From DASPNM01 sp035626515 (GTDB lineage: Bacteria > Bacteroidota > Bacteroidia > Chitinophagales > Chitinophagaceae): a stretch of DNA of 64,000 nucleotides. Below are positions 50,036 through 57,770 of the stretch, one piece after another. The translations under genes were made by a program, and so were the position numbers. Location of the stretch: the NCBI GenBank assembly GCA_035626515.1, contig DASPNM010000019.1:310001-374000 (forward strand), written 5' to 3'. Under the pieces are notes generated by a model. It did not search any database, was not told the DNA's origin, and worked only from the letters and a program-made list of their open reading frames with translations. Each line of letters starts with the position of its first letter. The first letter of the stretch is position 1.

Positions 50036-52111
50036 ATGTCACAGGAGCCACAGAACAGAATGGATAAGAAGCTGCCGCGGTTCGGCAACCGGCCGGGAGA
50101 CGAACCGGGCGAAGGACCACGCAAGCCGAGGTTCAATATTTACTGGGTCTACGCCCTCGTGTTTGCAGTGGTGATCGGATTCCAGGTATTCAGCCCTTTT
50201 TCGTCCAATACTCCGAAAATATCTTCCCTCGAGTTCCGCGAAATGGTGCGGAACGGCGAGGTTGCGAAATACATCATTATTGACAACCGCAAGACCGTAA
50301 AAGTCTTTCTCACGCCGGCGGGGCAGACGAAATACGCAACCCGGTTGAAGAAGGGGCTTACCGGGAAAGTGAGTGCAGAAGGCCCGCACCTGCAATTCAA
50401 GATCACGAGCGGTGATGCCTTCGAGAAGGAGATGAGCGAATTCTACAACAAGAATCCAAATGTCAGGGAGGTAGAGAAATTTTCCGACAGTGAACGCGAC
50501 TGGTTCGGCGGGGCGATCCAGTTCCTGCTCCCGATCCTGTTGTTTGTCGGCCTGTGGATTCTCCTGATGCGAAAGATGGGCGGCGGCGCGGCGGGCGGCG
50601 GGGGACCGGGGGGCATTTTCAATATTGGAAAATCGAAAGCCACACTATTCGACAAAGGCACAAAGGTGAACATCACATTCGCCGACGTTGCCGGACTGGA
50701 TGAGGCCAAGGTAGAAGTGATGGAGATCGTAGATTTTCTCAAGAACCCGAAAAAATATACCAACCTCGGCGGCAAAATTCCGAAAGGGGCTTTGCTGATC
50801 GGTCCTCCCGGTACGGGAAAGACGCTTCTTGCGAAAGCGGTAGCGGGAGAGGCGCAGGTGCCTTTCTTCAGTTTGAGCGGATCAGATTTCGTGGAAATGT
50901 TCGTAGGCGTGGGAGCGAGCCGGGTGCGTGACCTGTTCAAGCAGGCCCGCGAAAAAGCGCCCTGCATCATCTTCATTGACGAAATTGATGCAATCGGCCG
51001 TGCGCGCGGAAAGAATGTGATGATGAGCAACGACGAACGGGAGAGCACACTCAACCAGCTGCTCGTGGAGATGGACGGGTTCGCGACGGACGCGGGAATC
51101 ATCGTCCTCGCTGCGACAAACAGACCCGACGTGCTCGACAGCGCGTTGCTGCGTCCCGGGCGCTTCGACCGCCAGATCTCCATTGATAAGCCCGACCTCG
51201 TCGGCCGTGAGGCGATCTTCAAAGTGCATCTGAAGCCGATCAAGATTTCAAAATCGCTCGATATTCACAAGCTCGCAGAGCAAACTCCCGGGTTTGCAGG
51301 CGCCGATATTGCGAACGTCTGTAACGAAGCAGCGCTGATTGCAGCCCGAAAGGGGAAAGAGGCCGTGGATATGGAAGATTTCCAGGATGCAGTAGACCGC
51401 GTGATCGGAGGTCTCGAAAAAAAGAACAAGATCATTTCCCCGGAAGAAAAAAAGATCATTGCCTATCACGAAGCAGGCCATGCGATCTGCGGCTGGTACC
51501 TGGAACATGCTTACCCGCTTCTCAAGGTGACGATCGTACCCCGCGGAACTGCGGCACTTGGGTATGCACAATACACGCCGAAAGAACAGTACCTCTACAA
51601 CACCGACCAGCTCAACGACCAGATATGCATGACTTTGGGCGGCCGCGCAGCGGAAGAGATTTTCTTCGGAAAGATTTCAACGGGCGCACAGAACGACCTC
51701 CAGCAGGTGACGCGGATTGCTTACGCGATGGTCACCGTGTATGGCATGAACGATAAGGTGGGCAACATCAGCTTCTACGATCCGCAGCAGGAAACGAGCT
51801 TCACCAAGCCTTATTCCGACGAAACGGCGAAGCTGATTGACGAGGAGGTGCGGCGGCTGATTGACCAGGCATATGGAAAGACGAAGGCCCTGCTCACCGA
51901 GAAGCGGGAGCACGTAGAAAGGCTCGCAAACGAGCTCCTGGAACGAGAGGTGCTTTTCCAGAGCGATGTGGAAGCCCTGATCGGGAAGCGTCCGTTCGGC
52001 GAGAAAAAGCTGCTCGATAACGAAGAGCACAAGCCCAGCGACAACGGCGAGATCTCGGCCGGCGTGCCTCCGTACGACAGCGAGATCACCAATAAGTCTT
52101 TGCCAAAATAA
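50036..52111 (+). CDS. ftsH: ATP-dependent zinc metalloprotease FtsH
   Basis: FtsH, 691 residues, a membrane-bound AAA+ protease that degrades misfolded and regulatory membrane proteins such as LpxC. Two N-terminal membrane helices (about 37-55 and 160-180) flank a periplasmic domain. The AAA domain has GPPGTGKT (about 258-265), IIFIDEIDAIGRARG and the pore loop FVEMFVGVGASRVRD. The zinc site HEAGH is at 478-482, and the third ligand lies in ISTGAQNDLQ. The C-terminal tail is acidic. The start has a purine-rich stretch AAGGGAGAAGG nearby. It probably shares a transcript with rsfS. Confidence 0.98.
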   Translation: MSQEPQNRMDKKLPRFGNRPGDEPGEGPRKPRFNIYWVYALVFAVVIGFQVFSPFSSNTPKISSLEFREMVRNGEVAKYIIIDNRKTVKVFLTPAGQTKYATRLKKGLTGKVSAEGPHLQFKITSGDAFEKEMSEFYNKNPNVREVEKFSDSERDWFGGAIQFLLPILLFVGLWILLMRKMGGGAAGGGGPGGIFNIGKSKATLFDKGTKVNITFADVAGLDEAKVEVMEIVDFLKNPKKYTNLGGKIPKGALLIGPPGTGKTLLAKAVAGEAQVPFFSLSGSDFVEMFVGVGASRVRDLFKQAREKAPCIIFIDEIDAIGRARGKNVMMSNDERESTLNQLLVEMDGFATDAGIIVLAATNRPDVLDSALLRPGRFDRQISIDKPDLVGREAIFKVHLKPIKISKSLDIHKLAEQTPGFAGADIANVCNEAALIAARKGKEAVDMEDFQDAVDRVIGGLEKKNKIISPEEKKIIAYHEAGHAICGWYLEHAYPLLKVTIVPRGTAALGYAQYTPKEQYLYNTDQLNDQICMTLGGRAAEEIFFGKISTGAQNDLQQVTRIAYAMVTVYGMNDKVGNISFYDPQQETSFTKPYSDETAKLIDEEVRRLIDQAYGKTKALLTEKREHVERLANELLEREVLFQSDVEALIGKRPFGEKKLLDNEEHKPSDNGEISAGVPPYDSEITNKSLPK

Positions 52112-52116
52112 GCGGC

Positions 52117-52749
52117 ATGCGAATTTCTCCTTCGAAGGAAAATATCCTGAAACGAATCCGGAAGGCGTTGAGTCATTCAACGCCTTTGCCTTTTCCCGCA
52201 GCGGAAACCGACCAGCCTGTATTCCCGGCGCTCGCACAGGAGCCCGAGGTGGAATTCGCGGAACAGTTCACGCGGCTGCAGGGAAAATTCGTTTACTGCA
52301 TCAACCAGCAGGAGCTCGCGTTTCAGCTCGGCAGCCTGATCCGAAAGCAGGACTGGCAAAAAATTTTCTGCGCGGAGACCACATTGCTGGGGCCACTGGC
52401 GGCGCAGTTCGCAGAGCAGTTTACCGGCGATCTGGCTTCCTGTGACGTGGCGGTCACAGGTTGTGAATGCCTGGTGGCGCGCACTGGATCCATCGTACTC
52501 AGCTCGGCACAGGCAAGCGGCCGCACCGGGAGCGTCTATGCGCCGGTGCATGTCTGCATCGGCTTTTCACAGCAGGTGAAGCCCGACATCCGCGAGGCGC
52601 TGATCTACCTGAAAGAAAAATATGGAAGCGAATTTCCCTCGCTGGTGACCTTCGCTACCGGTCCGAGCCGCACCGCAGACATTGAGAAAACACTGGTAGT
52701 CGGCGTGCATGGCCCGCGGGAAGTGTATTGTTTTTTGGTCGAGAATTAA
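52117..52749 (+). CDS. lutC: LUD domain protein, LutC-like
   Basis: A 210-residue LutC/YkgG-type protein, the third subunit of the lactate oxidation complex in Bacillus. It has a basic N-terminus ISPSKENILKRIRKAL, then the LUD core with CDVAVTGCECLVARTGSIVLSSAQASGRTGSVYAPVHVCI, FATGPSRTADIEKTLVVGVHGPREVYCFLVE. The Thr/Ser-rich GPSRTADIEKT loop is the family signature. It lies 5 nt behind ftsH, an unrelated gene, while lutB lies 22 kb upstream; LutA is not in the window. Confidence 0.9.
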   Translation: MRISPSKENILKRIRKALSHSTPLPFPAAETDQPVFPALAQEPEVEFAEQFTRLQGKFVYCINQQELAFQLGSLIRKQDWQKIFCAETTLLGPLAAQFAEQFTGDLASCDVAVTGCECLVARTGSIVLSSAQASGRTGSVYAPVHVCIGFSQQVKPDIREALIYLKEKYGSEFPSLVTFATGPSRTADIEKTLVVGVHGPREVYCFLVEN

Positions 52750-52816
52750 GCGCCGCTGCTACGGGAAAAACTGTATTTTTCCAATTGCTGGCTGCTTTGC
52801 AACAAAAGATCTAGTG

Positions 52817-53581
52817 GTGGCGAAGAAAATTTATTTCCTGTCCGATTTTCACCTCGGCTCGCCGGATCACCGGAGCAGCCTCGCACGTGAACGGATCGTA
52901 GTGAATTTTCTCGACGAAATCAAGGAGGACGCCGCCGAAATTTTCCTGGTAGGCGATGTGTTTGATTTCTGGTACGAATACCGTAAAGTGATTCCGAAGG
53001 GCTTTACGCGGTTGTTGGGGAAACTTGCAGAACTGTCCGACAGGGGCGTGGGGATCCATTTCTTCGTAGGTAATCACGACATGTGGATGAGAGATTATTT
53101 TCAAAAGGAGCTCAACATCCCGGTTTATTTCAAGCCCGTGGAGCTGGAGCGAAATGGAAAGCGCTTCCTGATCGGTCATGGGGACGGCCTGGGTCCCGGC
53201 GACCGCGGCTATAAGATTCTCAAGAAATTTTTTCGCAACCCCGTATCCAAATGGTTGTTCGGCATCCTGCCGCCCCTCGCGGGAATCGGGCTTGCCAATT
53301 TTCTCAGCCGCCGCAGCCGCGCGCAGAGCAATGGCGACCGCTCGTTTCTGGGCGAAGACAGGGAATGGCTCATCCAGTACTGCAAGGAAGTACTGAGGAA
53401 AAAAAATATTGACTATTTCGTCTTCGGTCACCGTCATCTCGGTATCGATTACCGCATAAACGGCAGCAGGTACATCAACCTGGGCGACTGGATCAACTAT
53501 TACACTTATGCAGTTTTCGACGGGGAAAATATGGAGCTGAGGTCTTACGGGGGAAAGGAGGACAAGATCATCCGTAACTAA
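52817..53581 (+). CDS. lpxH: UDP-2,3-diacylglucosamine diphosphatase (LpxH-like metallophosphoesterase)
   Basis: A 254-residue calcineurin-like phosphoesterase that likely acts in lipid A synthesis, cutting UDP-diacylglucosamine to lipid X at the membrane. The metal-binding motifs are complete: DFHLGSP, GDVFDFW, GNHDMW, GHGDGLGPGD and FGHRHLGID. DRGYKILKKFFRNPVSKWLFG fits the amphipathic membrane-facing insert of LpxH. The start is a GTG at 52817 (a GTG at 52814 is also possible); it yields AKKIYFLSDFHLG with the usual distance. Its stop overlaps the next ATG by one base. Confidence 0.85.
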   Translation: MAKKIYFLSDFHLGSPDHRSSLARERIVVNFLDEIKEDAAEIFLVGDVFDFWYEYRKVIPKGFTRLLGKLAELSDRGVGIHFFVGNHDMWMRDYFQKELNIPVYFKPVELERNGKRFLIGHGDGLGPGDRGYKILKKFFRNPVSKWLFGILPPLAGIGLANFLSRRSRAQSNGDRSFLGEDREWLIQYCKEVLRKKNIDYFVFGHRHLGIDYRINGSRYINLGDWINYYTYAVFDGENMELRSYGGKEDKIIRN

Positions 53582-54390
53582 TGAAGATTTTCATTACCAT
53601 AATTTCAGCGGTCCTGTTCACAGCACCGGGATTGTCACAGACCGATACGGCGTTCCGGTTTGTAAAAACCATTCCCGCAGGCGTCAGCCAGTTCGCGGTG
53701 GACCATCTGGAAAATCTTTACATTCTCACCGACCGGAACCGTCTTTTAAAGCCGGATGCGAAAGGGGATTCGGTGGCGGTTTATAACGACGTCCGCAACC
53801 TGGGACAGGTCTCGCTCATTGACGTTTCCAATCCGCTAAAAGTGCTGCTGTATTACCGCGACTTTTCGACCATTGTGGTACTGGATCGTTTTCTCAATCC
53901 GCGAAATACGATCGATCTCCGGCGCCACAACCTCCTGCAGGTGATCGCTATCGGACAGTCTTACGACAACCGCATCTGGATCTACGACGGGCTGGATCAC
54001 AAACTGAAGAAAATCGACGACGAGGGAAAGCTGCTGGTGGAAACTACCGATTTCCGTCTCCTGCTGGGCCGCGCGATACAACCGACCCGCATCTTCGATG
54101 AGGATAAATTTGTTTATCTCTATGATCCGCAGTCGGCTGTCTACGTATTCGATTACTACGGAACCCACAAAAACAACATTCTCATCAGTGGCTGGGAACA
54201 TTTCAAAGTAACGGGAAAATACTTCTATGGTTCCAAAGGAGGAAACCTGCTGCGGTATGAAATTCCTACTTTCCGCCTCGATGAATGGAGATTGCCCCGG
54301 GCGGTGCAGTCCAGCCGCGCTTTCGATTTTTCCTCAGGAAAACTCTATGCCCTCAACGGCGACGGGGTCGAGATCTATTCCATTCATTGA
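53581..54390 (+). CDS. Secreted beta-propeller-like protein of unknown function
   Basis: A 269-residue secreted protein. A signal peptide (to about GLSQ) is followed by a series of short repeated beta strands: NLYILTDRNRLLKPDAKGD, IDVSNPLKVLLYYRDF, DNRIWIYDGLDHKLKKIDDEG, KFVYLYDPQSAVYVFDYYGTH and GKLYALNGDGVEIYSIH. Spacing and sequence suggest a six- to seven-bladed beta propeller, and the protein may be a periplasmic or outer-membrane scaffold. I know similar hypothetical proteins in Bacteroidota next to LpxH but not their function. The ATG overlaps the lpxH stop, so the two are co-translated. Confidence 0.7.
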   Translation: MKIFITIISAVLFTAPGLSQTDTAFRFVKTIPAGVSQFAVDHLENLYILTDRNRLLKPDAKGDSVAVYNDVRNLGQVSLIDVSNPLKVLLYYRDFSTIVVLDRFLNPRNTIDLRRHNLLQVIAIGQSYDNRIWIYDGLDHKLKKIDDEGKLLVETTDFRLLLGRAIQPTRIFDEDKFVYLYDPQSAVYVFDYYGTHKNNILISGWEHFKVTGKYFYGSKGGNLLRYEIPTFRLDEWRLPRAVQSSRAFDFSSGKLYALNGDGVEIYSIH

Positions 54391-54432
54391 TCTGCTGGTG
54401 CGGATTCGATATTTTTAACGATAATTACCGGT

Positions 54433-55524
54433 ATGGACGAGCTGCTTCAACGAACCTGGCTGGATAACTCCGTGAAGGATTACCTGGTGGTACTCGGAGT
54501 TATCGTTGCGGTCCTGGTCCTTAACCGGCTTATTTCGCGGTACCTGGCAGGGCTTCTCTACCGGCTCTTTCGCAAAACGTGGAAAGAGCTGCAGCGCCAG
54601 ACTTTCATCAACCTGATCGTACGGCCGCTCGGCAACTTTCTCGTGTTGCTCGTTGCGGTAATTGCCCTGCATACGCTGACATTCCCTTCACAGCTGGAAG
54701 CTGAGATCTATGGCTATTCCGCGCAGCAGATTCTGCGGGCAGTTGCGAGTATGGTGCTCATCATCTCTTTCACCTCGGTATTGCTAAGAGTAATTGATTT
54801 CATCGCGTTCGTTCTGGAGGAAAAGGCCAACCGTACGCCCGATCAGTCCGACAACCAGCTCATACTTTTCTTCAAGGATTTCTTCAAAGTACTGGGCGTG
54901 ATCATCGGGATCATGCTGGTGCTCAAATTTTCATTTGGCCTCGCCATCGGCAACCTGCTCACCGGGCTGAGCATTCTCGGGGCCGCCGTTGCTCTCGCAC
55001 TGCGAGAAAGCCTCGAAAACCTGATTGCGTCATTCATAATATTTTTCGACAAGCCGTTCACCACAGGGGATACGGTGAAAGTGGTGAATGTAACGGGCAC
55101 GGTGGAAAGGATCGGGCTGCGCAGCACGCGGATCCGGACGGACAGGAAAACCTACGTCACGGTACCGAATAAGCAAATGGTGGATACCGTTCTCGATAAC
55201 GTTTCCCTAAGCAGCCAGCGGCGTGCGGACCTGCGCATAGAGACCGACCTGCAGACTCCATCCTCGAAGCTCGAAAACTTAGTGAGTGAAATTCGAAAAA
55301 TTCTGGATCGCCCGAATGTAGAGGAATCGCTTGTTCACCTGCTCGATATCACGGCAAACGCTTTTGTAATCCAGGTAGAATACTATACCGCCGTGCTTCC
55401 GTTCCCGGAATACAACGAGCTGCGCCAGGATGTTAACCTGAAAATTCTCAAGCATATGGAAGCTCTGGAAATAAAGATCGCAGGAAACCGGCCGGCCATC
55501 CGGATCGTGGATCCGTCAAAGTAA
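54433..55524 (+). CDS. MscS family mechanosensitive ion channel
   Basis: A 363-residue channel protein with about four to five hydrophobic helices in the first 180 residues and the conserved MscS pore and beta domain: LTGLSILGAAVALALRESLENLIASFIIFFDKPFTTGDTVKV is split across the pore helix and the vestibule start, followed by GTVERIGLRSTRIRTDRKTYVTVPNKQMV. The C-terminal alpha-beta domain is complete. It is expected to open on membrane tension to protect cells during osmotic downshock. Gene start at 54433. It ends directly against the convergent thioredoxin-like gene. Confidence 0.93.
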   Translation: MDELLQRTWLDNSVKDYLVVLGVIVAVLVLNRLISRYLAGLLYRLFRKTWKELQRQTFINLIVRPLGNFLVLLVAVIALHTLTFPSQLEAEIYGYSAQQILRAVASMVLIISFTSVLLRVIDFIAFVLEEKANRTPDQSDNQLILFFKDFFKVLGVIIGIMLVLKFSFGLAIGNLLTGLSILGAAVALALRESLENLIASFIIFFDKPFTTGDTVKVVNVTGTVERIGLRSTRIRTDRKTYVTVPNKQMVDTVLDNVSLSSQRRADLRIETDLQTPSSKLENLVSEIRKILDRPNVEESLVHLLDITANAFVIQVEYYTAVLPFPEYNELRQDVNLKILKHMEALEIKIAGNRPAIRIVDPSK

Positions 55525-56043
55525 TCATTTCGGGAATCGTATGATTTCTGCCAGCTCCTTGTCAAACACTCCGTATTTCCCATACTCCACTACCCGCCCG
55601 AGCTCCCGCCCGTTTTTGTAAACGATGATGGTGGGTACATTGATGATGCCAAGCGCTTCGGTGAGATGACTCAGCGTTTTTTTACTTCGGTCCACACCAA
55701 TCAGCGTCAGCCGGTTCGGTGGAAAATCGGCCGAATCCAGCAAAGAGAAAAATCTTGGGATGATGAAATGGGAGTCGCTGCACCAGGTACCGAGGAAGGT
55801 CAGCAGCTGGATCGAGTCGGAAGCGGTTTTCAGAGCATCCACCGCGCCTGGGGCGGGGGTGTAGCCTTTTTTGTTGGCGGCGTACCATTTGAAAGATGTG
55901 TCGGATTCGATGACCTCGCGGCTGATGATCCCCTTGTAGGATTTTTCATTCGGGCGCTCAACCAGAACCTGGTATTGGTTCTGCGCCGACAGCGACTGGT
56001 TCAGGAGAATGGCGAGGGCCAGGGAAAGAAGATGGATTCGCAT
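55525..56043 (-). CDS. Secreted thioredoxin-fold protein with a CxxS active site
   Basis: A 172-residue secreted protein: signal peptide to about residue 20 (SLSAQ), then a thioredoxin fold with LLTFLGTWCSDSHFIIPRFF, where the active motif reads CSDS. The second Cys of the normal CxxC is therefore Ser. The cis-Pro is in IINVPTIIVYKNGRE. A monothiol protein of this kind may bind or isomerise rather than oxidise disulfides. The family is frequent in Bacteroidota; partner unknown. A perfect -7 element lies about 22 nt upstream. Confidence 0.82.
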   Translation of the reverse strand: MRIHLLSLALAILLNQSLSAQNQYQVLVERPNEKSYKGIISREVIESDTSFKWYAANKKGYTPAPGAVDALKTASDSIQLLTFLGTWCSDSHFIIPRFFSLLDSADFPPNRLTLIGVDRSKKTLSHLTEALGIINVPTIIVYKNGRELGRVVEYGKYGVFDKELAEIIRFPK

Positions 56044-56064
56044 GCTTTGGAAAAATAGAGGTTA

Positions 56065-56072
56065 CAAAGCTA
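56065..56072 (-). promoter_or_regulatory. TAnnTTTG -7 element for the thioredoxin-like gene
   Basis: Reads TAGCTTTG on the minus strand, a perfect match 22 nt before the start. Confidence 0.55.
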
Positions 56073-56124
56073 AATAGCTTCGAAGTTCTGATGAAACCGG
56101 CATTGTTAAAGTTGCATCCGCAGT

Positions 56125-56637
56125 TCAGAGATTTGCCTTCAGCTCGAGCAGGAAGGCGCGGATGCGGCTGAGCGACTGGATCATGGCAAATTTTTCTTCA
56201 GCCTTTTTGTTGCGTTTAAGGTAGTCCCGGGCACCCTCGATGGTAAACTTGCGGCGGCGGAGCAGGTCGTAAATCAAAACCAGGTTTTTGATATCGACCG
56301 GGCGAAAAAAACGGTCACCCTTGCGATTTTTCCGGGGCTGCAAAATATCGAATTCGGTTTCCCAGTACCGGATCAGCGACTGATTTTCCCGGAACATCGC
56401 GGCCACTTCCCCGATGGAATAATATTGTTTCTGGAACAACACTTCATCCGGTGGAACATGCAACTGGCCGTCAGGCGGGCCGGCTTCTTTCAGCGATCGC
56501 CTTCCCCGCCGGCCTGCAGGTTTCTCGTGCATTGACGCGGTAATTTCAGTGACGCTCTCTGGGATGGGTGCTGCTTCGGGAACCTTTTCTTCTGCGTTAT
56601 TGAACTCAAAAGTGATCTGGGTGAGGGGCTTGCCCAT
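56125..56637 (-). CDS. MerR family transcriptional regulator
   Basis: A 170-residue DNA-binding protein. After a disordered N-terminal part (about 1-90, Glu/Pro/Arg-rich) comes a MerR-type winged helix-turn-helix: YYSIGEVAAMFRENQSLIRYWETEFDILQPRKNRKGDRFFRPVDIKNLVLIYDLLRRRK is broken here into its parts HTH, wing and dimer helix. The C-terminus has a short coiled-coil. There is no effector-binding Cys cluster, so it is not a metal sensor. The ATG at 56637 is fixed by a TATATTTG element ending 7 nt upstream; the TTG at 56646 belongs to that element. It shares the strand with the M23 gene behind it. Confidence 0.88.
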   Translation of the reverse strand: MGKPLTQITFEFNNAEEKVPEAAPIPESVTEITASMHEKPAGRRGRRSLKEAGPPDGQLHVPPDEVLFQKQYYSIGEVAAMFRENQSLIRYWETEFDILQPRKNRKGDRFFRPVDIKNLVLIYDLLRRRKFTIEGARDYLKRNKKAEEKFAMIQSLSRIRAFLLELKANL

Positions 56638-56643
56638 GGTGAT

Positions 56644-56651
56644 CAAATATA
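56644..56651 (-). promoter_or_regulatory. TAnnTTTG -7 element abutting the MerR gene
   Basis: Reads TATATTTG on the minus strand, perfect, ending 6 nt before the ATG at 56637; its last three bases are the TTG that could be mistaken for a start. Confidence 0.6.
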
Positions 56652-56679
56652 CGAAGGAAGCAGAATAATCGGAGTCGTC

Positions 56680-57651
56680 TCAATCCAAACTCTGGTTGGA
56701 AGCGGCAGCCCGTTTCAGGATCAGGTCGAATTGTTCGGGAGTGAGATCGTTGTAGAAGAAATAGATTGGATCGATCTTTTGGCCGTTCTTGTGCACTTCG
56801 TAATGACAGTGCGGCCCCGTTGATTTTCCGGTGCTGCCTACATAGCCGATCACTTCGCCCCGCCGCACCTGCTGCCCCGGCCGCACTTTCACGCGCACCA
56901 TGTGACCGTAAAGTGTTTCGTATCCGTAGCCATGATTGATGATAACATGGATGCCGTATCCGCTGCCCGTGCTTCCGGCGGTCGTTACCACGCCGTTGGC
57001 AGTGGCGTAGATCGGCGTTCCCTGCGGAGCAGTAAAGTCGAGACCCGCGTGAAATTTTGTGGTCTTGTAAATCGGGTCGATGCGGTACCCGAATCCCGAT
57101 GCGATGCGATCCAGGTCTTTGTTGCTCACCGGCTGGATGGCCGGGGTATGCGCCAGAAGCTTTTCTTTATCCTTGACCAAATCCTCGAGCTCGTCGTAAG
57201 AAGCAGTTTGTACGCGGATGCGGCTGCTGAGCCGGTTCATCGAGCCGGTAATGGATGCAACGAGTTCGTTGTCCTTCATGTTTTCCACCATCGCGATTTC
57301 CCTGCGCATTTCTATCTCCTTCATCCGCGCGCTGTCGGGGATCGGGTTGGCTTCGAAGATCGCCCGGTACACGCTGTTGTCCCGTTTTTCCAGCTCGTGC
57401 ATCTGCTGCTCAATGGAACGCAGCTGGTCTTTCAGTTCTTTATAACGAAAGCGCAGGTTTTCATTCTGAGCCCGGAGAATTTTTTCATTCGGTGAGCCGA
57501 TGAACTGGAATGCGAAGTACGAGATGATGGCCGCCGTCACAAGCGCGGCAGCAATGAAGCCGAAAACGCGGAGCAGTTTCACCCGCAGCGGCGTCTCCAG
57601 CTTTTCATAACGAAGCGTGTTGGTATTATAGTAATACTTTATCTTCTTCAT
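56680..57651 (-). CDS. M23 family metallopeptidase with N-terminal membrane anchor
   Basis: A 323-residue membrane-anchored peptidase. A basic, Tyr-rich N-terminus (KKIKYYYNTNTLRYEKL) leads to one membrane helix (about 30-50), a coiled-coil (about 57-155) and the M23 domain: TKFHAGLDFTAPQGTPIYATANG with the zinc His and Asp, GYGYETLYGHMVRVK and GSTGKSTGPHCHYEVHK with the catalytic HxH. This YYNTNTLRYEK-type beginning is, in my experience, common in Bacteroidota M23 proteins beside alaS. It probably acts in septal or lateral wall hydrolysis, or as an activator of amidases. It is divergent from alaS. Confidence 0.92.
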   Translation of the reverse strand: MKKIKYYYNTNTLRYEKLETPLRVKLLRVFGFIAAALVTAAIISYFAFQFIGSPNEKILRAQNENLRFRYKELKDQLRSIEQQMHELEKRDNSVYRAIFEANPIPDSARMKEIEMRREIAMVENMKDNELVASITGSMNRLSSRIRVQTASYDELEDLVKDKEKLLAHTPAIQPVSNKDLDRIASGFGYRIDPIYKTTKFHAGLDFTAPQGTPIYATANGVVTTAGSTGSGYGIHVIINHGYGYETLYGHMVRVKVRPGQQVRRGEVIGYVGSTGKSTGPHCHYEVHKNGQKIDPIYFFYNDLTPEQFDLILKRAAASNQSLD

Positions 57652-57694
57652 GCTTGCCTGGCTCTGCGGGAGTGTAAATGCGGCCTGAATGAGT

Positions 57695-57702
57695 TACTTT
57701 TG
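57695..57702 (+). promoter_or_regulatory. TAnnTTTG -7 element for alaS
   Basis: TACTTTTG, perfect, about 69 nt upstream of the alaS ATG. A small perfect hairpin (CCCGC-TTT-GCGGG, 57704-57716) follows at the expected transcription start. Confidence 0.6.
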
Positions 57703-57721
57703 CCCCGCTTTGCGGGACTGA

Positions 57722-57752
57722 CAAATATAGCCCGATATACCGCAATTATCAA
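57722..57752 (-). promoter_or_regulatory. Bipartite promoter for the membrane-anchored M23 gene
   Basis: On the minus strand TTG (57752-57750), 20 nt, TATATTTG (57729-57722), both perfect. It lies downstream of the alaS -7 element, so the two transcripts overlap in opposite directions by about 10-20 nt. Confidence 0.65.
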
Positions 57753-57770
57753 CCCGACCACCCGGCCATC

